From NCBI GenBank assembly GCA_021772775.1, contig JAJFLH010000006.1, positions 220,325 to 284,324 of the forward strand: 64,000 bases of DNA. The letters run 5' to 3'. Below the pieces are notes generated by a model. The model made no database searches, was not told the origin of the DNA, and was given only the letters and a program-made list of their open reading frames with translations. This DNA comes from Mariprofundus sp. Lineage in GTDB: Bacteria > Pseudomonadota > Zetaproteobacteria > Mariprofundales > Mariprofundaceae. Every line of letters starts with the position of its first letter. The first letter of the stretch is position 1. The translations under genes and the position numbers were made by a program. This document shows positions 27,384 to 36,715 of the stretch, in pieces.

Positions 27384-29209
27384 TGTGCGGCATTGTAGGC
27401 GCAATTTCTGATCATAATGTTCTTCCTATTCTTATGGAGGGACTACAGCGATTGGAATACCGTGGTTATGACTCAGCCGGTGTGGCGATTAGAGATGAGA
27501 AGGGTGAGCTGAAACGATTTAGGGCTCTGGGTAAAGTCGCAGTCTTAAAAGAGGTCGTCGAAGAGTCGGGTATTGCGGGTAAACTTGGCATTGCACATAC
27601 GCGCTGGGCAACCCACGGTGTGCCTGCAATGCGCAATGCACATCCACATATGAGTGGAGTCAGAGTGGGGGTGGTGCATAATGGCATCATTGAAAACCAT
27701 AATGAGTTGCGTGATCGTCTGATCGGCTTGGGTTACAGTTTTACATCTGAAACTGATACTGAGGTTGTGGCGCATTTGATGGCGCATAAGCTGGAATCCG
27801 GTAAGTCACTATTTGACGCCGTTGTCGAATCAGCTGCAGAGCTTGAAGGGGCATATGCCATTGCAGCTACGTGCCCTGATAATACGGATAGTATTGTAGT
27901 GACCCGAGAGGGTAGCCCTCTGGTCATTGGCTTGGGTGAAGACAGCAATTATATAGCTTCTGATGTCACCGCCCTGTTATCGGTGACTCGTCGCTTCATC
28001 TTCCTTGAAGAGGGCGATGTAGCCGACGTTAGGCGTGATGGTGTTACGGTCTTTAACGCATCGGGTGAAGAGGTAGAGCGTGAAGTCAAAGAGTCAGCCC
28101 TCTGCAGTAGTACTGCTGATAAAGGCCCATACGCTCATTATATGCTTAAAGAGATTTATGAGCAGCCAGGGGTGATCTCGGAAACATTGGAAGGCCGCAT
28201 TCATAAGGGGCGTTTGTTAGAAGCAAGTTTTGGCCATGAAACAACTGCACTGCTGGATAACACCAGACATGTACAAATCATTGCCTGTGGAACCAGTTAT
28301 CACGCAGGTCTTGTTGCCAAATACTGGTTTGAGGAAGCTGGTGTTTCCTGCCATGTTGAAGTGGCTTCTGAATACCGCTATCGCAAGGCGGTTGTGCCTG
28401 ATCATTCATTGTTGATTACCATTTCGCAGTCAGGTGAGACTGCCGATACGCTGGCTGCTTTGAAGGGTAGTCGATCTCAGGGTTATATTGGCAGCTTGTG
28501 TGTTTGCAATGTACCTGAGAGTTCTCTGGTCAGAGAATCTGATGTTTCGCTGATGACCCGTGCTGGCACAGAGATTGGTGTGGCCTCTACCAAAGCATTT
28601 ACAACTCAGCTTGTAGCGCTTCGTTTGTTGATGATAGCACTTACCCGTCGTAAGGGGCTGACTAGCGAACAGGAAGAGGAGTTGGTCAACGAACTGCATG
28701 CACTACCGCGTCAGGTTGAGGTTGTGCTGCAATTGGCTGATGAGATTAAGATTATGGCGGCAGACTTTTCTGACAAACAGAATGCTCTGTTTCTTGGTCG
28801 TGGTGCATTTTACCCGGTAGCGATGGAGGGAGCGCTGAAGCTGAAAGAGATCTCCTATATTCATGCTGAGGCCTATCCTGCCGGAGAACTCAAACATGGC
28901 CCGCTGGCGCTGGTTGATGAATCGATGCCGGTGGTTTGTGCGCTGCCCGATGACCCATTGCTTGAGAAAGTCCTCTCCAATCTTCAGGAGGTGCGGGCTC
29001 GTGGTGGTGAGCTGTTCCTGTTCTCTGATCACACGGTAGATATTGGTCTGGATCGTTATCAGAGCCTGATGCTTTCAGATATCTATCCGGGTACAGCTCC
29101 AATTGTTTATAGTATTCCACTGCAGTTACTGGCTTATCATGTTGCACTAATCAAAGGTACTGATGTGGATCAGCCACGAAATCTCGCCAAGTCGGTGACG
29201 GTGGAATAG
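27383..29209 (+). CDS. glmS: glutamine-fructose-6-phosphate aminotransferase
   Basis: 608 residues. N-terminal glutaminase with Cys1 nucleophile (MCGIVGAIS) and HTRWATHG; two SIS domains with SQSGETADT and the C-terminal QPRNLAKSVTVE tail. It feeds GlcN-6-P to GlcNAc synthesis upstream of GlmU. No ribozyme-like leader is present: the start codon overlaps glmU. Confidence 0.98.
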   Translation: MCGIVGAISDHNVLPILMEGLQRLEYRGYDSAGVAIRDEKGELKRFRALGKVAVLKEVVEESGIAGKLGIAHTRWATHGVPAMRNAHPHMSGVRVGVVHNGIIENHNELRDRLIGLGYSFTSETDTEVVAHLMAHKLESGKSLFDAVVESAAELEGAYAIAATCPDNTDSIVVTREGSPLVIGLGEDSNYIASDVTALLSVTRRFIFLEEGDVADVRRDGVTVFNASGEEVEREVKESALCSSTADKGPYAHYMLKEIYEQPGVISETLEGRIHKGRLLEASFGHETTALLDNTRHVQIIACGTSYHAGLVAKYWFEEAGVSCHVEVASEYRYRKAVVPDHSLLITISQSGETADTLAALKGSRSQGYIGSLCVCNVPESSLVRESDVSLMTRAGTEIGVASTKAFTTQLVALRLLMIALTRRKGLTSEQEEELVNELHALPRQVEVVLQLADEIKIMAADFSDKQNALFLGRGAFYPVAMEGALKLKEISYIHAEAYPAGELKHGPLALVDESMPVVCALPDDPLLEKVLSNLQEVRARGGELFLFSDHTVDIGLDRYQSLMLSDIYPGTAPIVYSIPLQLLAYHVALIKGTDVDQPRNLAKSVTVE

Positions 29210-29220
29210 GTCCATTTATT

Positions 29221-29252
29221 TAGCCAGCATTATTCATGAATAATGCTGGCTA
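29221..29252. terminator. perfect 32-nt palindrome between glmS and the convergent gene
   Basis: TAGCCAGCATTATTCA followed directly by its exact reverse complement. It lies 12 nt after glmS and 30 nt before the end of the minus-strand VOC-like gene, so it probably ends transcription from both sides. No long T tract follows on either strand, so termination strength is uncertain; it could also be a dyad protein site. Confidence 0.6.
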
Positions 29253-29281
29253 ATATTTGTTCAATGCAGCTGCTGAGTTAT

Positions 29282-29584
29282 CTACAGCTCCTGTTCGATA
29301 AAGGAAAATATGTGGCCTTGGCTGTCTTTACAGCTGATCAATGACGCAACACCTTTGATGGTCAGTTTTTCCTGCACGATGCTGCCGCCGCCTTGTAAGA
29401 AGCTTTCTGCAATATTATCGACAGAAGTGACTTCGTTGAGCTTCACACAATTGCAGTGGACGCTGATAAATTCAAAGGGTGCATCGCGTTTTTCAATGGC
29501 CCAGTCATCTTGTGATGCGGTCGAATCAAGCTGTTTGTTACGTGGGTTCTGATAGCTAATGTCTGATACTTTTACAGTAAACAT
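29282..29584 (-). CDS. small VOC/glyoxalase-like protein
   Basis: 100 residues. The C-terminal half (SFLQGGGSIVQEKLTIKGVA...CKDSQGHIFSFIEQ) follows the beta-alpha-beta pattern of the vicinal-oxygen-chelate fold, whose last strand normally reads D-P-x-G-N-x-F. The N-terminal half is not recognisable and the protein is shorter than a full VOC pair, so it may be a half-size or divergent member. Two near-identical GAGGTGA stretches precede the ATG. It lies 137 nt downstream of mrp on the same strand. Confidence 0.55.
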   Translation of the reverse strand: MFTVKVSDISYQNPRNKQLDSTASQDDWAIEKRDAPFEFISVHCNCVKLNEVTSVDNIAESFLQGGGSIVQEKLTIKGVASLISCKDSQGHIFSFIEQEL

Positions 29585-29721
29585 GTTATCACCTCACATA
29601 TCTTGTTTGTCACCTCATATACAAACTATCGCCTATTATTGAACAAAGATAAATGTTTTGAATCTCACGTTAGACTTCTAGTCGCACAAGACGCCTCTTT
29701 TTTCATGGTGCCGAAGCAACA

Positions 29722-30795
29722 TTAAGCCTGCATGATGATTGGAATATTTACCTTGCGGCGGTTTAGGATGCTTATGTTACGGGCAACTTCACCTGCCAGT
29801 GCCTGATATGCTTTCGCCTGTTCTGAATCAGGCATGGCTGCAACGATAGGAGTTCCATCATCGGCATTTTGGCGGATTTGAATGTCGAGCGGGATATGCG
29901 CCAGTACATCGGTTGCATGCTGCTGACTTAGTCGGTCAGCGCCGCCCTCTGCGAAGATGGCAGAAGATTCACCGCAGTGCGGACAGATAAACTGGCTCAT
30001 GTTTTCGACGATACCAAGGATGGGCACATGTACTTTATCAAACATGTTAATGCCTTTGTGGCAGTCAATCAGAGCAATATCTTGCGGTGTTGTAACCATG
30101 ACAGCCCCGCTGACCGGGACAGTCTGGGTGAGGGTCAATTGAGCATCACCGGTGCCTGGTGGCATATCAATAAAGAGATAATCAAGCTCTCCCCATTCGA
30201 CATCATTCAATAGTTGTTTCAATGCTCCGGCAACCATGGCTCCGCGCCAGATCATGGCCTGCTCTTTGGGTACTAGATAACCGATCGACATGGTTTTTAG
30301 ACCATAATTTTCAAGCGGAATAATTGTTTCAGTATCTCTATCAATCTGTGGTTTTTTATCAGTCAGTCCCATCATACGTGGAATCGATGGCCCATAAATA
30401 TCGGCATCAAGTAGCCCAACACGGGCACCAGTTTGAGCCATGGCGACAGCCAGATTGACAGTAGTGGTAGATTTGCCCACACCCCCCTTACCAGATGCTA
30501 CTGCAATGATATTGGCTACACCTGGAATACCCTCTTTGCTTTTGGCGGCTGTGACTTTGGAACTCATGGTAATGTTGGCTGCTGTTATGCCCGGTAGTGC
30601 CAATAGTACTGCTTCAGCCTGACTCCTAAACTCCTCTTTGACAGGGCAAGCCGGTGTGGTCAGTTCGATGGTAAGAGCCACTGCAGTGCCATTGATGCTT
30701 ATATCTTTTACAAAACCAAGCGAGACAATGTCTTTTTTGAAATCAGGATCGATAATAACTGAAAGAGCTTTGAGAATATCAGCTTCGGAAACCAT
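29722..30795 (-). CDS. apbC: Mrp/ApbC Fe-S cluster carrier ATPase
   Basis: 357 residues. N-terminal MIP18/DUF59 domain (about 5-85), then a P-loop ATPase with the deviant Walker A SGKGGVGKS (about 106-114), LLDADIYGPSIPRMMG, and the CxxC pair in FICPHCGE that holds a bridging [4Fe-4S] cluster. Known relatives carry Fe-S clusters to apoproteins, which complex I would need in quantity. ATG 30795 has GGAGG 6 nt upstream. Confidence 0.95.
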   Translation of the reverse strand: MVSEADILKALSVIIDPDFKKDIVSLGFVKDISINGTAVALTIELTTPACPVKEEFRSQAEAVLLALPGITAANITMSSKVTAAKSKEGIPGVANIIAVASGKGGVGKSTTTVNLAVAMAQTGARVGLLDADIYGPSIPRMMGLTDKKPQIDRDTETIIPLENYGLKTMSIGYLVPKEQAMIWRGAMVAGALKQLLNDVEWGELDYLFIDMPPGTGDAQLTLTQTVPVSGAVMVTTPQDIALIDCHKGINMFDKVHVPILGIVENMSQFICPHCGESSAIFAEGGADRLSQQHATDVLAHIPLDIQIRQNADDGTPIVAAMPDSEQAKAYQALAGEVARNISILNRRKVNIPIIMQA

Positions 30796-30987
30796 GAGAA
30801 ACCTCCATAGGTGACAGCATCGTCATAATCCCGACTGAATAGTCAACAATGATGATAGTGTGGGATAAAAAAATGCGCCAACCATTGTCAGAGCGTCGCC
30901 GAACCCAAGGTAGGGGAAGGTTCATAATAGAGGCTGTTTGAATAGGTAGGTGCTGATTTGTCTCTTTAATATTGATACTCTCTGCTC

Positions 30988-31875
30988 ATGCAAGATGTAT
31001 TATGCGTGGGGCACGCCTCATTCGATATTACCATGGCGCTGCTCAATCATCCTGAACCGGATGAGAAGAGTTTTGCCGATTCGATGCAGTTGGCTGGTGG
31101 TGGCCCAGCGGCCAATGCGGCGGTATGTGTGACGCGTTTGGGTGGATCAGCTGGTTTTTGTGGTTATTTGGGCAATGATCTTTTTGGTCAGGCGCATGTT
31201 GCGGAGTTCATCGCTGAAGGTGTGGATCTCGCCTACCTTATACGTGGTGATCAGGCCACGCCTGTATCACAGATACTGGCTAAACCGGATGGTTGTCGTT
31301 CAGTGGTGAATTTCAAGGCTGATACGCCCTGGCTTCAAGCTGAGGCTGTGCAGATATCGAAGTTGCCCAAAGTCATCTTATTTGATGGTCATGAGCCGTT
31401 ACTGTCGCTTCAACTATGCCAATGGGCCAAACAACAAGGGATTGTCACCTTGCTCGATGCGGGCTCTCTGCATCAGGGGACACGAGATTTGGTCTCAGAG
31501 GTCGATTATCTGGTGGTGTCTGAAAAGTTCGCTCGTCAATTCTGTAATACAGATGATCTGTATATCGCTTTGGAGCTGTTATCAACGCACTGCGCCCATG
31601 TGGTGATTACACAGGGGGAAGCAGGGCTGATTTGGAGTCGTCATGGAGCCCAAGGTAGCCTGCCTGGATTTGACGTTGATGCAGTGGACTCTACAGGTGC
31701 TGGAGATGCATTTCATGGTGCCTTTGCATTGGGGCTGGCTCGAAATATGCCATGGTCTGAGTTGCTTCAATTTGCTTCGGCTGCCGGAGCGCTGAACTGT
31801 ACGAAGCTTGGTGCACGATGTGGTTTGCCTGATCTCGATGCTCTGGAAAGTTTATTGGAGCGATCTGATGCATAA
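30988..31875 (+). CDS. PfkB family carbohydrate kinase
   Basis: 295 residues, ribokinase-like fold. The N-terminal GGGPAANAAVCVTRLGG (about 38-54) and the C-terminal catalytic VDSTGAGDAFHGAFALG (about 230-246, with the base Asp) are intact. The substrate is not readable. No Shine-Dalgarno sequence is visible before the ATG; a TATACT-like GATACT (30974-30979) is so close that the mRNA may be nearly leaderless. It overlaps the DUF523 gene by 8 nt. Confidence 0.88.
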   Translation: MQDVLCVGHASFDITMALLNHPEPDEKSFADSMQLAGGGPAANAAVCVTRLGGSAGFCGYLGNDLFGQAHVAEFIAEGVDLAYLIRGDQATPVSQILAKPDGCRSVVNFKADTPWLQAEAVQISKLPKVILFDGHEPLLSLQLCQWAKQQGIVTLLDAGSLHQGTRDLVSEVDYLVVSEKFARQFCNTDDLYIALELLSTHCAHVVITQGEAGLIWSRHGAQGSLPGFDVDAVDSTGAGDAFHGAFALGLARNMPWSELLQFASAAGALNCTKLGARCGLPDLDALESLLERSDA

Positions 31876-32371
31876 AATCCTCATCAGCGCCTGTCTGTTG
31901 GGACAAAATGTACGATACGATGGAAACAACAGCTTTTTTAATTCTGAGGTGTTACAGGGCTGGCGTCAGCAGGGGCGTTTGATTGCTTTATGTCCGGAAG
32001 TCGCCGGCGGTTTGCCAATACCAAGGCCACCAGCAGAAATAGAGGCTGGTAATGCTGAAGCAGTCATTAAAGGTGAGGCTGCGATTCGACGCAAAGATGG
32101 CACAGATGTAAGCGATGCATTTATGGCCGGTGCTGAAATAGCTTTGGCTCTATGCATGCAATACGATATCCGCATTGCGATCCTGAAAGAGGGCAGCCCC
32201 TCCTGTGGTGTAAACAAGCTTAACGACGGTAGTTTTTCAGCTACAAGAATCGCTGGTCAGGGGGTGACTTCGCGTTTGTTGACTCATCATGGCATCGCAC
32301 TATTCAGTGAATTTCAAATTGTTGAAGCGGAAGCTCAATTGGCAAATTTGTCTAAGCTTGAAGCCGAGTAA
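31868..32371 (+). CDS. DUF523 family protein
   Basis: 167 residues. ISACLLGQNVRYDG at the start, CPEVAGGLPIPRPPAEI and KEGSPSCG are the conserved blocks of DUF523, whose Cys residues suggest a metal or Fe-S ligand. The function is unknown. ATG 31868 is inside the end of the kinase gene; the frame is open further upstream but the family starts here. Confidence 0.88.
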   Translation: MHKILISACLLGQNVRYDGNNSFFNSEVLQGWRQQGRLIALCPEVAGGLPIPRPPAEIEAGNAEAVIKGEAAIRRKDGTDVSDAFMAGAEIALALCMQYDIRIAILKEGSPSCGVNKLNDGSFSATRIAGQGVTSRLLTHHGIALFSEFQIVEAEAQLANLSKLEAE

Positions 32372-32478
32372 TCTCGAAGCTTCTTACAACTCTTTTGAAT
32401 AGATGTTGCTTTCTTCAAGTCGGATTGAATAAGCGTTATGCAAAGAAACCTTGTTCAGAATGGAGCAGAAGCGTTCTA

Positions 32479-33183
32479 CTATTTTACTGAACTAATGCGC
32501 TGGGTAAGCGCCTGGCTGATGAGTACTGCTTTTTCAGGCGGCAGGAAGGATAGAATTTTTCCGACTTTCTTTTCATCCATGAGTAGAAATATTTTGACGA
32601 CAGTCGCCAGCTCCATACGAGCTATAACTGGTGCAGAGCGATCAGGTTTCATGCCTTCGTAAACCGCTGTTAGGCGTTTGATTTTTTTGCTTTTGATTTT
32701 TGATTCATCGGCTAGCCGTTGCTGAATACTGGCTTCAAGTTGCTCCAGCTCAGTGATGCGACGTTTGAGTTGATCTTCGGCCTGCTGCAAGCTCTGTTCA
32801 CGTTGATCGAGGGTTTTGCTACGTTGATCCAGGCCACTTTTAAGCTGACGCAGCGAGCTGAGTGTCTCGTCTTCAATGATGCTGTTGGAATCTCTATTTA
32901 AACTTGATGCCTCCGCATTGGCAGATGGGATTAAATAGGACTCAATCAGAGCCAATGAATCAGCGCTACTGAGTTCAATTGATGGCGGAGCTGTTACGTC
33001 TGCTACTGTTGGTTCAAGGATGATAAGATCGGCTTGATTATCAGCTACAGCAATAGTTTGTGTGGCTATAGCTGAGGCTTGGATCGAACTACTTGGTAGC
33101 TGCCAGATAAACAGCCCTATCTTACTACCTAATAGCAGTCCGATGACTGCGAAGAGGGATATGGAGAGTTTACGTATAGACAT
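32479..33183 (-). CDS. motE: MotE-like flagellar protein
   Basis: 234 residues: one N-terminal membrane helix (about 9-30), a periplasmic low-complexity stretch, a coiled coil (about 105-165) and a C-terminal MgtE-N/FliG-like helical domain (MELATVVKIFLLMDEKKVGKILSFLP). This is the layout of MotE, the chaperone-like partner of MotC known in alphaproteobacteria. Being last gene of the flgB-fliJ operon supports a flagellar role. No motA, motB or motC is in the window. Confidence 0.75.
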   Translation of the reverse strand: MSIRKLSISLFAVIGLLLGSKIGLFIWQLPSSSIQASAIATQTIAVADNQADLIILEPTVADVTAPPSIELSSADSLALIESYLIPSANAEASSLNRDSNSIIEDETLSSLRQLKSGLDQRSKTLDQREQSLQQAEDQLKRRITELEQLEASIQQRLADESKIKSKKIKRLTAVYEGMKPDRSAPVIARMELATVVKIFLLMDEKKVGKILSFLPPEKAVLISQALTQRISSVK

Positions 33184-33186
33184 CGT

Positions 33187-33627
33187 TTAGCTGGCCACCG
33201 TTGAGTGGCGAGCGGCAAACAGGTCATCAAGTTGACGCTGTTTTTTTTGTTCGAGCTGACGGTTATGTTGGCGTTGGTTGCTATGGTGCATTTTTTCACA
33301 ACTATGATGTTTGCGAAATGCGATGCTGAATTTTTCCAACAGAGCCTGTTGTTGTTGCTCTAGCTCCATGAGGCCGGCATGAATTACTGCGAGCATGGTC
33401 TGCTGTTCATGCAGCGATAAATTGAAGGTCTGTAGCAGGGAGGCTGCATTGCGTTGCTTCATGGCCTGATCACGCTGGTGATTGAGTTGCTGGACTCGAG
33501 AAATAGAGTTTTGCTGTTGCTGCATGAGGCGCTGTTTGTGGCCATTTAGTTCGGCCAGTTCAAGCTCGACCTTATTACGGTCCTGTTCACTGAGCTGGGC
33601 CAAAATTTTGGACGTGTTGAGTTTCAT
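33187..33627 (-). CDS. fliJ: flagellar export chaperone-like FliJ
   Basis: 146 residues, almost entirely Gln-rich coiled coil, directly after fliI. Size, helix pattern and position identify FliJ, which bridges the FliI ATPase ring and FlhA. Sequence identity in the family is low, so the call rests largely on context. Confidence 0.85.
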   Translation of the reverse strand: MKLNTSKILAQLSEQDRNKVELELAELNGHKQRLMQQQQNSISRVQQLNHQRDQAMKQRNAASLLQTFNLSLHEQQTMLAVIHAGLMELEQQQQALLEKFSIAFRKHHSCEKMHHSNQRQHNRQLEQKKQRQLDDLFAARHSTVAS

Positions 33628-33637
33628 GCAAGCTCTC

Positions 33638-35035
33638 CTAGAGATTAGACTGTTTGTTTACGTTTACATTCAATCTACTTACTAGTTCTAGCAATCGTTG
33701 TGCCGATTCGTCTCTGGAGCAAAAAGAGCTTGTCTGTTGTTGTAAGAAAAGGCGAATATCTGGCATTAATGTGATGATATTATCGAGTTCCGGGTTACTG
33801 CCTGCTTCATATGCACCGACAGAGATCATATCTTCCATGCGTTCATAGATGCCAAGTTTTTGACGCAAGGTGCGCATGGCTTTCAGCGCATCAGGACTGG
33901 CCAATTGCGAATCCAGACGACTGACACTCTTGAGTATGTTGATGGCAGGATAATGACCTTGTTCTGCCAGGTGCCGATCAAGAATGACATGTCCATCCAG
34001 TACGGCCATGGCAGCATCGGCGACAGGATCAGCCTGTAAGTCATCGCCTTCGACGAGGACAGTATAAAATGCACTAATATCACCGCTATCGCCTTCGCCG
34101 GGGCCAGAGCGTTCAAGTAGTTCCGCTAAAATAGAGAAGCAGGACGGGGTATAGCCTTTGCTTGTTGGGGGTTCGCCCAGCATAAGGCCTATTTCTCGCT
34201 GTGCCTGAGCTACCCGAGTCAGGCTATCCATGAGTAGCTGTACACGTTTACCTTCAGAGCGAAATGCTTCAGCAATGGTGGTGGCCATATTGGCCGCACG
34301 TAGCCTGAGTACCGGAGACATATCCGATGTGGCAACAACGACAACGCTGTGTTTTAACGCTTCAGCCCCCAGAGATAGGTCCAAAAACTCACGTACTTCT
34401 CGGCTTCGCTCACCGATCAATGCGATGACATTGATCTCAGCATTGGAGTTGCGCGCTAACATGCCAAGTAGACTACTCTTGCCGACTCCAGCACCAGCAA
34501 ATAGCCCCATGCGCTGCCCCCAGCCCATGGGTAGGCATGCATCCATAGCGCGGATACCGAGCTGCATAGGGGTGTCAATAATATGACGAAAGAAAGGGTT
34601 TAAGCGTTTGCCATGCAAGGGGTGTTTATGCTCGGATGATGAAAATGATTTCCGATGTAGGGGCTGCCCGTCCATGGGATTTCCCATGCCATCGAGAACG
34701 CGGCCTAACAGATGATCGCCAGCCATAATGGATGGTGTCTCAGCCAGTGGCGTGATGGCATCGCCGGGCGCAATACCGCGTGTACTGCCAACTGGCATCA
34801 ATAGAGTGTAATCACCCCGAAAGCCGATCATTTCGGCTTCGATAGTATGGCCTGTGCTGCAATGTACGATGCAGGCGTGCCCGATGCTGGATGTAAGGCC
34901 TGTGGCTTCGAGCATGGGGCCAAGTACTTTGTGTACTTTGCCGCGAATCGGGAAGATGTTGTTGTCATTATGCTGCTGCAGTACTTGCTGGCGCTCTGCT
35001 GCATTCCACAGCGAGGGTTTAGGCGTGTGGGGCAT
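33638..35035 (-). CDS. fliI: flagellum-specific ATPase FliI
   Basis: 465 residues, F1-beta-like ATPase of the type III flagellar export gate. Walker A GLFAGAGVGKSSLLG (about 172-186), the catalytic GERSREVREFLDLSL and DSLTRVAQAQREIGLMLGEPP are intact. It overlaps fliH by 17 nt. Confidence 0.97.
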   Translation of the reverse strand: MPHTPKPSLWNAAERQQVLQQHNDNNIFPIRGKVHKVLGPMLEATGLTSSIGHACIVHCSTGHTIEAEMIGFRGDYTLLMPVGSTRGIAPGDAITPLAETPSIMAGDHLLGRVLDGMGNPMDGQPLHRKSFSSSEHKHPLHGKRLNPFFRHIIDTPMQLGIRAMDACLPMGWGQRMGLFAGAGVGKSSLLGMLARNSNAEINVIALIGERSREVREFLDLSLGAEALKHSVVVVATSDMSPVLRLRAANMATTIAEAFRSEGKRVQLLMDSLTRVAQAQREIGLMLGEPPTSKGYTPSCFSILAELLERSGPGEGDSGDISAFYTVLVEGDDLQADPVADAAMAVLDGHVILDRHLAEQGHYPAINILKSVSRLDSQLASPDALKAMRTLRQKLGIYERMEDMISVGAYEAGSNPELDNIITLMPDIRLFLQQQTSSFCSRDESAQRLLELVSRLNVNVNKQSNL

Positions 35036-35711
35036 CGGTATGGGGCGGGGTGGGGGTAAGTAGTTCTGTCCGCAGTGTATTCAGATGGTTGTCCACAGCC
35101 GCAATTGGATCAATAAGGATGTCCTGCTGGCTGGAGATGATGCGGCAGGTACCGCTTTCAATCGTGTTATCCTGACTTAAAGCGATCATGCTATCTTCAT
35201 CTTCGAGTAGGCGCTTGAAGCTGCAGTAGTCATCCGATGAAACTGCAATGCGAAGGCCGGAGCTATCAGGCAGCTGTGCGGCAGCCTGTTGAGCGATCGT
35301 AAAGAGGGCGCTCATATCTGTCTTAACGAGATCTCCGACAATGGTTTTTGCGATATGTTTGGCGACATCCATAGCTGCTTCAGCAAAGGATTGCTGGATG
35401 CTTTCGAGTGAACTCTCGGCCTCTTGTAGGGTCTCCTGAAGGGACTCAAGAATTTGTTCTCCGCGTTTGCGCCCCAATACCATGCCTGCCTTTTCACCTG
35501 CCAAATAAGCTTTGTCATAGGCTTCTTTTTCGACAATTTCAGCGCGTCCCTGCACCTCTTTGAGCATACTTTCCAATTGTTTCATGCGATTCGTATTGAT
35601 ATTTGCCTGAGTGGTGGGTTCAGCATCAATCGAAGTATATGGAAATGTACTGTTACCCTGGTTTGAGACAGTGTGATCTTCTGGAAATGAAATGGGATTA
35701 ATGCCGCTCAT
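35019..35711 (-). CDS. fliH: flagellar assembly protein FliH
   Basis: 230 residues. Central Glu/Ala-rich coiled coil (about 40-100) and a C-terminal FliH/V-ATPase-E-like domain with VAKHIAKTIVGDLVKTD. It is the FliI regulator/stator. Confidence 0.88.
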   Translation of the reverse strand: MSGINPISFPEDHTVSNQGNSTFPYTSIDAEPTTQANINTNRMKQLESMLKEVQGRAEIVEKEAYDKAYLAGEKAGMVLGRKRGEQILESLQETLQEAESSLESIQQSFAEAAMDVAKHIAKTIVGDLVKTDMSALFTIAQQAAAQLPDSSGLRIAVSSDDYCSFKRLLEDEDSMIALSQDNTIESGTCRIISSQQDILIDPIAAVDNHLNTLRTELLTPTPPHTDAPHA

Positions 35712-35713
35712 AT

Positions 35714-36715
35714 TTATACCATATCATCCGTGCTGCTCAGTGTGATAGCACCATCATCATCCAGTTTGCGAATGATTTTGAGTACAATCTGTTGAGCATC
35801 TTCAACATCAGCCAGTTTCATTGGGCCCATGACCGACATGTCTTCACGCATAATTTCAGCTGCACGCTGTGACATATTATCGAAGAATCGATCCGCGACG
35901 TCATCGGAGCCACCTTTCATGGCTTTTACCAGATCATCGGAAGAGATATGTTTGAGGATGGTTTGAATGTCTCTATCGGACAATTCGATAAGATCTTCAA
36001 ATATTAGCAGTAGGCGATCAACCTGGGCAAACAGGCGTTCATCTTTATCTCTCAATTGATCAAGGATCGGTCGTGCGACCTCTTTCTCCAGCCCTTTAAG
36101 AATATCGACCACGCTGACCATACCATCGAAGCTGATGCCCGATTCACCCTGCATATCTGCCAGCTCTTTCTCGAGTGTCTCTTCAATATCGCGTACCAGC
36201 TCTTTGGGAACCGTTTCAATTTTGGACATGCGCATCACAACCGAGAGCTGCATATCTTCGGGCAGTAGTGCGATGACTCGGCTGGCGACACCCGAATCAA
36301 TATGGCCAAGAATAAGAGCCAGTGTTTGCGGGTGTTCATTGGTGATGGAGTTGGCAATCATCTCCGGTTTCAGGCGTGAAAGTTTGTCCCAGATAGTTAA
36401 TGTTTTGGGTGTATTGAGTTCATTGAGCAGACGATCTGCGCGATCAGTTTCGATCGCATAGCGGAATAGAGAGACAACATCATTTTGACTTGATCGCATT
36501 AAAGGGTCTGCGGATCGATGCAGCTCTAAATACTCTTCAGTAACCGAATTGAGAACTTCGGCCTCAATTTTACCCAAATCGGCCATGCGACTCCCCAATC
36601 GTTTTAACATCTTGTCATCCATCGTCTGTACGAGTGGAGCAGACGCTTCTGGCCCAAGCGCGAAGAGTAGAATGGCGGCTTTATCTTCGCCGGTTAGTGG
36701 TTTGCCTCCCTTCAT
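35714..36715 (-). CDS. fliG: flagellar motor switch protein FliG
   Basis: 333 residues. FliG N/M/C domains: GEDKAAILLFALGPEASA at the N terminus, the middle EHPQTLALILGHI motif, and the C-terminal torque helix with charged residues (DLIELSDRDIQTILKHISSD). Four-base ATGA overlap with fliF. Confidence 0.97.
   Translation of the reverse strand: MKGGKPLTGEDKAAILLFALGPEASAPLVQTMDDKMLKRLGSRMADLGKIEAEVLNSVTEEYLELHRSADPLMRSSQNDVVSLFRYAIETDRADRLLNELNTPKTLTIWDKLSRLKPEMIANSITNEHPQTLALILGHIDSGVASRVIALLPEDMQLSVVMRMSKIETVPKELVRDIEETLEKELADMQGESGISFDGMVSVVDILKGLEKEVARPILDQLRDKDERLFAQVDRLLLIFEDLIELSDRDIQTILKHISSDDLVKAMKGGSDDVADRFFDNMSQRAAEIMREDMSVMGPMKLADVEDAQQIVLKIIRKLDDDGAITLSSTDDMV

Noticed and set aside
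27340..27400. glmS ribozyme
   Set aside because: The glmS start codon overlaps the glmU stop; there is no leader that could hold the ribozyme.
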